Origin: Paenibacillus sp. FSL R7-0345
Lineage (GTDB): Bacteria > Bacillota > Bacilli > Paenibacillales > Paenibacillaceae
Reading direction: 5' to 3'
Assembly: GCF_038595055.1 (NCBI RefSeq)
Contig: NZ_CP152002.1
Span: 3,206,501-3,270,500 of the forward strand
Length of the DNA stretch: 64,000 nucleotides
The translations under genes and the position numbers were made by a program. The notes under the pieces are model-generated. The model worked only from the letters and a program-made list of their open reading frames with translations. It was not told the origin of the DNA and ran no database searches. Shown here piece after piece: positions 49,545 to 57,700 of this stretch. Within the stretch, counting starts at the first letter, position 1. The number at the start of each line of letters is the position of its first letter.

Positions 49545-51458
49545 ATGGAGATCAAAGTAAAACTGCCGGATGGACAAATAAAAGGGTATTCGTATAACAC
49601 TGATATTAGTGCAGTAGCAGAATCGATAAGTCCTAGCCTGAAGAAAAATGCAGTAGCAGGCAAAGTAGACGGAAAGCTGGTAGACCTGCATCATCCGCTT
49701 GTTAAGGACAGCCGGGTTGAGATTGTGACACTGGACAGCAAAGAAGGCCAGGACGTACACCGGCACAGCACTGCACATCTGATGGCACAGGCCATTAAAC
49801 GCATATACGGCGGCAAAAAGGTGAAGCTGGGCATCGGTCCGGTCATAGAAGACGGCTTCTACTACGATGTTGATATCGAGCAGCCGTTGTCGAGCGAGGA
49901 TCTGGCGGCAATTGAGCAGGAGATGAATGCTATTGTTAAGGAAAATCTGCCGATCATCCGCCGGGAAGTCAGCCGCAATGAGGCGGTTAACCTATTCTCA
50001 GGTTTGGAGGAGCCGCTCAAGCTGGAGCTTATCCGTGATCTGCCCGAAGACGCTGTTATCAGTATTTATGATCAGGGGGAATTTTCCGACCTGTGCCGGG
50101 GACCGCATCTGGCTTCAACCGGCCAAATCAAGGTGTTCAAGCTCATGAGCGTGGCTGGAGCCTACTGGCGGGGGGATTCGGATAATAAGATGCTTCAGCG
50201 GATTTATGGTGTGGCTTTCCTGAAAAAAGCCCAACTCGATGAGCATCTGCACATGCTGGAGGAAGCCAAAAAACGGGATCACCGTAAGCTCGGCAAGGAG
50301 CTGGAGCTGTTCATGTTCTCCGAGGAATCACCGGGCATGCCGTTCTATCTGCCTAAAGGAATGATTATCCGCACAGAGCTGGAGGATTTCAGCCGCGGAC
50401 TGCAGCGCGAGCGGGATTACAGTGAGGTCCGTACTCCGCTGATGATGAACAACCGGCTGTGGGAGCAATCCGGACACTATGACCACTACAAGGACGATAT
50501 GTATTTCACTCAGGCGGACGAAGCAAAGTTTGCACTGAAGCCGATGAACTGTCCCGGACACATGCTGATCTTCAAAAATAACCTGCACTCCTACCGCGAG
50601 CTGCCGATCCGGCTGGCTGAATTCGGGCAGGTTCACCGCAACGAGTCCTCCGGCTCGCTGAACGGGATGATGCGTGTCCGCACTTTTTGCCAGGATGATG
50701 CCCACCTGTTCGTGCTGCCGGAGCAAATCGAAGCTGAAATCGGCCAGGTGCTGGATCTGATCGACCATATCTATAATGTGTTCGGCTTCGAATACAAGGT
50801 GGAGCTGTCCACTCGTCCGGCGGATTACATGGGTGAAGAGTCACTCTGGGATCAGGCGGAGGCTGCGCTGGAAAAGGTGCTGCAAAACCGCGGCCTGCCG
50901 TACCGGATTAATGCAGGAGACGGTGCTTTTTACGGGCCGAAGATTGACTTCCACATCCTCGACGCGCTAAAACGGAGCTGGCAATGCGGCACAGTGCAGC
51001 TGGATTTCCAGATGCCGCAAAAATTCGACCTGACTTACGTCGGCGAAGACGGCCAGAAGCACCGTCCGGTAGTCATTCACCGCGCGGTATACGGCTCGAT
51101 AGACCGTTTTATCGGGATTCTGACTGAGCATTTCAGCGGCGCTTTTCCGGTATGGCTGTCTCCGGTCCAGGTGAAGCTGCTTCCAGTATCGGTGAATCAT
51201 GCGGACTATGCCTTCGAGGTAAAGCAGGCGCTGGCGGCTGCCGGAATCCGGGTAGAGGCAGATGTACGGGGTGAGAAGCTTGGCCTGAAGATCCGTGAAG
51301 CCCAGCTGGAAAAGGTTCCTTACATGCTTGTGCTGGGTGATAATGAGCGTAATTCCGGTACAGTCTCTGTGCGGAAACGGGAAGGCGGAGATGCAGGTCC
51401 GATGAGTATCGCTGAACTCGTTCAGCAGATATCTGCTGAAATTGCAGAGCGGAAATAA
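49545..51458 (+). CDS. thrS: Threonyl-tRNA synthetase
   Basis: A 637-aa class II synthetase. Residues 1-60 form the TGS domain (KVKLPDGQIKGYS). The editing domain carries HRHSTAHLMAQAIKRIYGG. The catalytic core has zinc-ligand candidates (MNCPGHMLIF Cys, later His) and class II motifs (RMRTFCQDDAH, here RVRTFCQDDAHLF). The C-terminal anticodon-binding domain starts near 540 (SPVQVKLLPVSVNHADYA). An ATG at 49509 is in frame, but GGAGG before 49545 fits. It is controlled by the T-box leader. Confidence 0.97.
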   Translation: MEIKVKLPDGQIKGYSYNTDISAVAESISPSLKKNAVAGKVDGKLVDLHHPLVKDSRVEIVTLDSKEGQDVHRHSTAHLMAQAIKRIYGGKKVKLGIGPVIEDGFYYDVDIEQPLSSEDLAAIEQEMNAIVKENLPIIRREVSRNEAVNLFSGLEEPLKLELIRDLPEDAVISIYDQGEFSDLCRGPHLASTGQIKVFKLMSVAGAYWRGDSDNKMLQRIYGVAFLKKAQLDEHLHMLEEAKKRDHRKLGKELELFMFSEESPGMPFYLPKGMIIRTELEDFSRGLQRERDYSEVRTPLMMNNRLWEQSGHYDHYKDDMYFTQADEAKFALKPMNCPGHMLIFKNNLHSYRELPIRLAEFGQVHRNESSGSLNGMMRVRTFCQDDAHLFVLPEQIEAEIGQVLDLIDHIYNVFGFEYKVELSTRPADYMGEESLWDQAEAALEKVLQNRGLPYRINAGDGAFYGPKIDFHILDALKRSWQCGTVQLDFQMPQKFDLTYVGEDGQKHRPVVIHRAVYGSIDRFIGILTEHFSGAFPVWLSPVQVKLLPVSVNHADYAFEVKQALAAAGIRVEADVRGEKLGLKIREAQLEKVPYMLVLGDNERNSGTVSVRKREGGDAGPMSIAELVQQISAEIAERK

Positions 51459-51480
51459 AAGTTCCTTCATTAATATGCAG

Positions 51481-51515
51481 CAGCTCCGTTTTTACATAAA
51501 CGGGGCTGTTTTTTT
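51481..51515 (+). terminator. Intrinsic terminator after thrS
   Basis: CAGCTCCGTTT pairs with AAACGGGGCTG, followed by seven T. Confidence 0.85.
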
Positions 51516-51641
51516 ATCAAAATCATACAGACAGGGACGGGCAGATCGTTTACAATCTAGGTAGAGCTGGTCTTTAACGGGAGATCGGCGTTTAGTTGTG
51601 CAGTATGCATTGAACTCATCCGCATTTTAGGAGGCAATTGT

Positions 51642-52238
51642 GTGATCTCGGAGAACATCAGACCATTAAACGGCACTTACATTCAAATGGTTCCCATGGA
51701 GGCAGCGCATAAGGCGGAGTTGACTGCAATTCTAAGCAATCCGCTAATCTGGGAATTTACCTGGAGAAAGATCACCTCCACCGCACAAGCAGAGCAGCTG
51801 ATTGATACAGCGCTAATGAACAAAGAAAAGGGTCACGATTTGCCGTTTGTCATGCTGGACCGTTCAACCGGACGCGTTGCAGGCACCTCCCGGATTATGC
51901 ATATTGACCATGCCCACCGCAATGCGGAAATCGGCTGTACCTGGATTGACCCGGAATACTGGAGAACACCTGTGAATACAGAAGGTAAAGCATTGCTGCT
52001 GCAGCATTGTTTCGAGGAGCTTGGCCTGATCCGGGTGAATTTCACAATCGTTCGCGGCAACCTGAGATCGCAAAGAGCGATTGAACGCATTGGCGCGGTA
52101 AAAGAAGGCATCCTGCGCAAACACCGGACCACCTCGGAAGGTACTGTTGTGGATAATGTACTGTACAGTATCGTTGATGAGGAGTGGCCGGGAGTAAAAG
52201 CGAATTTGCATTATCTTTTGCAGGAGAAATATGTGTGA
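51642..52238 (+). CDS. GNAT-family N-acetyltransferase (RimJ/RimL-like)
   Basis: A 198-aa acetyltransferase. The acetyl-CoA-binding region includes NAEIGCTWIDPEYWRTPVNT and EGKALLLQHCFEELGLIRVN. The typical RGNLRSQRAIERIGAVKEGI segment follows. Members acetylate protein N-termini, small amines or antibiotics; the substrate is unknown. GTG 51642 is preceded by AGGAGG with 7-nt spacing. A terminator follows. Confidence 0.88.
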   Translation: MISENIRPLNGTYIQMVPMEAAHKAELTAILSNPLIWEFTWRKITSTAQAEQLIDTALMNKEKGHDLPFVMLDRSTGRVAGTSRIMHIDHAHRNAEIGCTWIDPEYWRTPVNTEGKALLLQHCFEELGLIRVNFTIVRGNLRSQRAIERIGAVKEGILRKHRTTSEGTVVDNVLYSIVDEEWPGVKANLHYLLQEKYV

Positions 52239-52266
52239 AGCTATCAATCCAGTACTTACTGCAACG

Positions 52267-52293
52267 GGCTCTGCTATCAGCGGAGTCCTTTTT
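52267..52293 (+). terminator. Intrinsic terminator after the acetyltransferase gene
   Basis: GGCTCTGCT-ATC-AGCGGAGTCC forms a 9-bp stem with two G-U pairs, followed by five T. Confidence 0.75.
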
Positions 52294-52324
52294 AACGTGA
52301 AGACGGAATCCTAGTTATGGGTCA

Positions 52325-52353
52325 TAGCCAACTCTTTATTTCATTGATATAAT
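52325..52353 (+). promoter_or_regulatory. Promoter of the condensin-like operon
   Basis: TAGCCA (52325-52330, four of six consensus bases), a 17-nt spacer, then a perfect TATAAT (52348-52353). It lies between the acetyltransferase terminator and the leader terminator at 52398-52443. Confidence 0.5.
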
Positions 52354-52397
52354 AGAAACATATATTCGCAAGGAAAATGTTAGTTATCTGTGATTGC

Positions 52398-52443
52398 TAA
52401 CCCATATTTCCCTGACAGGGGCTGATATGGGTTATGTTTTTTT
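52398..52443 (+). terminator. Leader terminator/attenuator before the condensin-like operon
   Basis: TAACCCATAT (52398-52407) pairs perfectly with ATATGGGTTA (52425-52434), with an inner CCCT/AGGG stem. TG and seven T follow. Upstream GTTAG (52379-52383) can pair with CTAAC (52397-52401), which overlaps the first stem strand, a possible antiterminator. It sits downstream of the promoter and 42 nt before the first gene, so it must be read through. Confidence 0.6.
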
Positions 52444-52484
52444 GTCACCAATTACGAAGTGATGGCGGGGTTGGCTTATATATT

Positions 52485-53993
52485 ATGAACTGGTCGGATT
52501 TTGGAGAACGGAATAAGCGGCTTAATCCGCTGTGGAGTCTTGGTGCGGGCATGAATCTCGGTGAGCTTCAGCCGTACAAGGAAATGATTGCGCTTAGTGT
52601 GCTGCTGCAGGTCTATTATCTGGAGCTGGAGTCGAATGAGCAGCGGTCCAAAGAGGATATTATCGGCCTGGCCTGGAGCTCGCTGGAACGCTTCAAGATC
52701 ACCGGGCTGGGAACCGCGGAATCGGTGGAACGGCTGGTGGACGGATTGCTGTGGAGCGGCAACGGCGGTGATTTTGAAGCGGTATTTTACGATGATCTTA
52801 CACGGCAGATAACGATGCAGAAATATAAATATTTTACCGTGGATGAGGATGCCACACGCAGCAGCTGGGAAGAGAGCGGAACCACAATCTACAGGCTCTC
52901 TGAGCATGCAATGGAGCTGATTTTTATGAGCCACGAGATTATTGAGGAGTTCCAGATCAGTATCAAACTGCTGGAGATCCAAATGCATATCAAGCATGGC
53001 CGGGTAACACGGGCGCTGCAGGATGTGAACGAGCTGATCTCCCGTGTGCGCAAGATGACCCAGCAGCAGCAGGAATACCGCAATGCGCTGCGCCGTAATC
53101 CGAAGCATATGTTCAGCGAATACGGCGTGATGCGCCACCAGCGGCTGGAGGAGATTCACCAGCAGTTTGACGAGGAACGCAGACACTTTGATAGTATTCA
53201 CCGCTCGCTGGCGCGTCTGGCCAATGATGAAAAGGATCTGATCGATTTCAACGAGCTGCGGCTGCTGTCTGAACGGGTGGAGCTGTCGCGGAAGGTGCAT
53301 GATGAGCTGGCTGAGGTGGTGCTGGGCATTTTTGAGGCGGAAACGAATCTGCGGCTGAACTTCCCCGAGCTGTTCTGGGGGGCTGCCGGCTTTAACTTCC
53401 GGACCAATGTATGGGAGGAGTGGGTGAAAAGTGACGGGCTTCCCTCCGGGGACAGTCTTGAGCTGCTGGTAGGCGGGTTGTTTGCACCGCAGCAGGACTT
53501 TATTTATCCGCTCGCCTGGGCATGGGAGGAGCAGGAGACCGGATTTTTGCCGGAAGAATGGCTGGAGGAGCCGGAGGCTGCCGGGGAAGAACCGGAAGAG
53601 ACCTATATTCCCAAAACGATACCCTGGGCGGAGATTGCCGGGCTGTGGCTTCCCGTATTTGCGGGGCTTGCAGCTGAGGGCAGGTTCACCTTTGCTGCAG
53701 AAGCTTTTACGGAAGAAGAAAAGCTTGGCTGGGCGAACAACCCGAATGCGGTTGATTTATGGGCACAGTTTTTTCATGCTGAAGTGAAGGTACAGGAATC
53801 CGGTGAAGAGAATACGGCTGGAACAGATGAATGCCACAGGCTCATTCAATACCTGCTGGACAATCATCCTGAGCTGGAGTCTCTGCGTGGCAAGGTTCTA
53901 AGAACCAAAATTACCGGAACCGGGCAGCAGCCGGCGGTCAGATGGCCGGGGCTTGAGATGAGTCCGTACACTATTATTATAGAAGAAAGATGA
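52485..53993 (+). CDS. Kleisin-like subunit of a condensin-type system (JetA/MksF-like)
   Basis: A 502-aa soluble protein. The N-terminus (MNWSDFGERNKRLNPLWSL, then ALSVLLQVYYLELES) looks like a winged-helix region. The middle, residues about 150-290, is strongly helical and coiled-coil (RVRKMTQQQQEYRNALRR, HQRLEEIHQQFDEERRHFDS). An acidic linker near 360-385 (EEWLEEPEAAGEEPEETYIP) precedes a compact C-terminal domain. This layout fits MukF/MksF and Wadjet JetA kleisins, and the gene precedes a KITE-like and an SMC-like gene. I assign it by architecture and context only. An ATG at 52434 lies in the leader terminator stem, so ATG 52485 is preferred; its ribosome site is weak. Confidence 0.7.
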   Translation: MNWSDFGERNKRLNPLWSLGAGMNLGELQPYKEMIALSVLLQVYYLELESNEQRSKEDIIGLAWSSLERFKITGLGTAESVERLVDGLLWSGNGGDFEAVFYDDLTRQITMQKYKYFTVDEDATRSSWEESGTTIYRLSEHAMELIFMSHEIIEEFQISIKLLEIQMHIKHGRVTRALQDVNELISRVRKMTQQQQEYRNALRRNPKHMFSEYGVMRHQRLEEIHQQFDEERRHFDSIHRSLARLANDEKDLIDFNELRLLSERVELSRKVHDELAEVVLGIFEAETNLRLNFPELFWGAAGFNFRTNVWEEWVKSDGLPSGDSLELLVGGLFAPQQDFIYPLAWAWEEQETGFLPEEWLEEPEAAGEEPEETYIPKTIPWAEIAGLWLPVFAGLAAEGRFTFAAEAFTEEEKLGWANNPNAVDLWAQFFHAEVKVQESGEENTAGTDECHRLIQYLLDNHPELESLRGKVLRTKITGTGQQPAVRWPGLEMSPYTIIIEER

Positions 53994-54004
53994 GTGAATA
54001 GAGC

Positions 54005-54763
54005 ATGAGTTATACATTGGAACAACTGCAGCAGGCGTCACGGCTCTTTTTTGATCTGCTGCGGCGGAAAGTGATTTCACTGGATGATCCGGCTGCAGCG
54101 GAGTGTCTGCAGGACACGGGCGCTTATGATGCTTTGCAATATTTGGCCAAAGAGGGAGGCTGCCGGATCATGAACTCCGGTCACCGCCTGCATCTGCTGG
54201 TTAATCCGCTGGGCTCGGGCTTTGCGACCAACTTCACCCAGCTGCGCAATAAATATTCACGGATTGAACGCAAGACGCATTTACATATTATCAACGTTAT
54301 CATTCTAGTGTTTTTGGCGGAAATGGACCAGGATGAGCAGCATTTTAAACCCGGGCAGGACAGTATGTCTTACATCCAGCTGGCTGATCAGGTATCGGCC
54401 GTTTTGAAGGCCTGGTATGAAATGGATGAAGAGGGCAAGTTCAGCAAGCAGTGGCGGCTCGATATCCAGGCAATGTACAAGGTGTGGGCCAGCCTGTATA
54501 TGCAGACCAAAAGCCAGGAGGATGCCGATACACTCTCTAGAGGCTCCGGTTCCCGGATCGGCTTAATCCATGAAGGGATGAAGCTGCTGGAGGACGAGCA
54601 TCTGGTGTTCATTTCCGAGAATGAAAAACGGATTTTCCCGCGCGAGGAATTGTACGAACGGATGCGTTACCTGTATCACGATGTAGAACGCTACAAAGAG
54701 CTGAAGGCGCTCATCGGCAGCACACTGGCGGAGAAGGAGGGGGACGCCCATGCCTCGCATTGA
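54005..54763 (+). CDS. KITE-like subunit of a condensin-type system (DUF6063/JetB/MksE-like)
   Basis: A 252-aa protein beginning MSYTLEQLQQASRLFFDLLR, with a winged-helix-like alpha/beta region (LAKEGGCRIMNSGHRLHLLV) and helices such as THLHIINVIILVFLAEMDQD. The C-terminus has a beta-wing phrase LLEDEHLVFISENEKRIFP. This is the size and layout of MukE/MksE or JetB, the dimeric KITE subunits that bind the kleisin and DNA. It resembles what I recall as DUF6063. It starts 11 nt after the kleisin-like gene and overlaps the ATPase gene by 14 nt, consistent with a stoichiometric complex. Confidence 0.68.
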   Translation: MSYTLEQLQQASRLFFDLLRRKVISLDDPAAAECLQDTGAYDALQYLAKEGGCRIMNSGHRLHLLVNPLGSGFATNFTQLRNKYSRIERKTHLHIINVIILVFLAEMDQDEQHFKPGQDSMSYIQLADQVSAVLKAWYEMDEEGKFSKQWRLDIQAMYKVWASLYMQTKSQEDADTLSRGSGSRIGLIHEGMKLLEDEHLVFISENEKRIFPREELYERMRYLYHDVERYKELKALIGSTLAEKEGDAHASH

Positions 54764-57700
54764 ACGGATCCGGATCGCCGGACTGAAGTATGAGAAAATG
54801 CTCAAGAAATACGACGATATGGTGCTTGACCTCTGCAACGACGAGGGGCCGGCTAATACCCTGATTACTCTGATGAACGGCGGCGGGAAAGGGGTGCTGC
54901 TGCAGTCGATTTTTCAGCTGCTGATTCCGAAGACTTCATGGGGGAAGGACAACGAGAATCAAGTCGAGGCTTTTTTCCATAATCACAAAAAACAGCTGAA
55001 GCCGTATACTTTCCACGTCGCCATTGAATGGAAGCTGGACTCCGGTGACCGTAATGAATACATTACCACCGGGATTGCCATGACAGCGCATAGCTCGGCG
55101 GATCAGCTTGAGATCAAGGTTGATTATCTGCTGTATACACTGACCGAATACGATGAGCATGCGGATATTACATTATCTACACTCCCTCTCTACAATGCTG
55201 AGGAGGGCGGTCCGGCAAGCTTTGAGGCGATTCAGCAGTTTGTACGGGAACGGCGCAACGAGATCGTATACTACGGAAGCAGCCAAGCGGAGCTGAAGAA
55301 ATATTATGCGTTTCTGGCCGGACGGGATATCCACATCGGCGAATGGCGCAATATGAAGAAGATTAACGGTGAAGAGGGCGGGATCAAGGGCTATTTTCAG
55401 AAAAATGATGCCTTCACGAACCACAATCTGTTCGAAAAGCTCATTATTCCGGAGATCGGCTCCAGCCTGAATGACGGGGCGCGTGAGGAGGACGGTTCCC
55501 TTCAGCGGATGTTCACCGACACGGCAACGGTCGCCCAGCGGCTGCCGATGCTGGAGCAGCGGGAGAAAGCTTTTGCCGAGTTCACGGCGCTGGCTGCTCC
55601 GCTGCATGAGCTGGTCAAGCAGGGTGCGGAAGCGGAGCGGAGCTTTCAGGAGACGGAGCTGCTAGGCCGGCAGATTTATACGGTCATTTATGACGAGCTG
55701 AGATCAGCCGAAGACAACCGGGGCAGACAAGCCGACGAGCTTGTCCGACTGCAGACTGAGGCGCGGCAGCTGCGCTTTGAGGCGGATAACCTGAGCTACC
55801 TGCGCAGCAAAGAGGAGCATGACACGAAGCAGGAAGAGTTCAAAGCCATCAGCGATAACCAGGGACGTGCGCGTTCGCGGCTTGATGAATCCAAAGAGCA
55901 GGAGAAACGTCTGGAAGTAGCGCAATATCTGGCCAAACGCCAGGTGCATAAGCGTGAAGTCACTCAATGGCAGAAGGAAATTGAAGCGATCGAAGGCTCG
56001 CTTGAAATGAAGGAGCGGCAGGAGGTTATCCAGAGCGCCAAGGCGGAGCTGCGCCTGCAGTGGGATCAGGTTTTCCGGCTGTGGCAGCAGCAGCTTTCCG
56101 GATTTGCAGGCCGCCGGCTGGCACTCACGGCTGAAGAAGCCGGGCTGCGTAAAGAGCGGGAGAGCTATGTTCTGGAGCTGGGCGGACTGGAAAGCCGGAT
56201 TAATGAGCTTACCGGCTCCATTCGTCAGTTCACCGAGGAAGCGGGCGTATTTGCCTCGCGGCATGGACTGGAGGCAGCCGGTGCGCCGGGACAGGCGCTG
56301 CAGAGGACACTTATGGCCGCCAATACTATTGCGGATTCAATTGCTGAACGCACTGCTCTGCGTGGTCATGGGGAAGCGCGTAAGCTCAGCCTGCGCACAA
56401 ACCTGGCGGAGCTTCAGGCTAAGCTTACCGCTGAACGGCGCCAAGCGGACGGGCTGCAAAATCAGCTGGAAGCGCAGATGGGCCGGGAATCGCAGATGTG
56501 GTCCCAGCTTGTTGTACTGCTTGAGCTGTACGAAGAGCATCAGGTGCTGGGGGCAACAGCGCTGTTTGAAGCAAAAGCATTGATCCATGAGCGGTTCATC
56601 CGCAGGCTGGAAGATACTGAGCAGCAGACCAAGCGGCTGCGCAGGGAGTTCTATCACCAGCAGCTTGACGTAGAGCTGCAGCAGGAAGCTTATTGGCTGC
56701 CTAATGCAGATGTGCTTACAGTCAAGGACAGACTGGATGCACTCAAAATCAGCTCCATACCCGGCAGCTCTTACCTGAATGACCTGAGTTATCTGCACCG
56801 TGAAGAAGAGCTTGGGCGTCATCCGCTGCTCCCATACGGTCTGATTGTTACACAGCGCGAAGCGGACAAAGTTCCGACGGACGCATTGAAGAGTGTCATT
56901 CTTAAATCGGCTGTCCCTGTCTTTATCCGCGAGGAAATGGGAGGAGCAGCAGCCGTGGAACCGTTCCTCCTGCTGGCAAATCAGGGGCCGCAGATGGTTC
57001 TGCAGCCGGAGCAGTTCAATGACTGGAAGCGCGGAATTGCCTCCCGGCTGAAGGAGAAAGAAGAAGAGCTTCAGGATGCGGAAAATTATTTATCCAAGCT
57101 GAAGACAGCCCGGCAGGAGTTTGAGCGGCTGTTCCAGGGCGAGCATACGGTAAGCTTGAAAGCTAAGCTCCGTGAGTTGGAGCTGGTCCTTAAAGAGCTG
57201 GATACAGCGGTGTCCGGTCTAAAGACAGAGATCGGTGAGAATGACGAACTGCTTGCATCCAGTCAGAAGGAGCTTAATGAATACGAGCAGGAAAAGGCCG
57301 GACTGGAGCAAAGAGCCCAGGCTTTGCGGCTGTGGGAAGAGCGGACCCGGAAGCAGGAACAGGATTATAAAGACAAGCAGAGAGCAGTTGACCGCAGGCA
57401 GGCGTTGAATAAAGAAATCTCAGTTAAAGACCAGGGACTGGTACAGCTGAAGACGGAGATGGAGAGTGCGGCACAGCTGCGGGAGCAGTGGATCGGCGAC
57501 ACCCGCTATTCACTGTTCCCAAGGCTGCAGAGCTGGTTCCCGGAGCTTGTTTTCCCTAATGACCGTCAGGCTGAAACGGACTTGGCTGAGGCCGAGATAA
57601 GCCCCGATACACAGAATAAAATGCTGCAGCTGTTAAGTACAGTAGAAAGCCTGCAGCAATCGCTGACTCATAATGAGCTGGAAATCCGTACACGGCAGGG

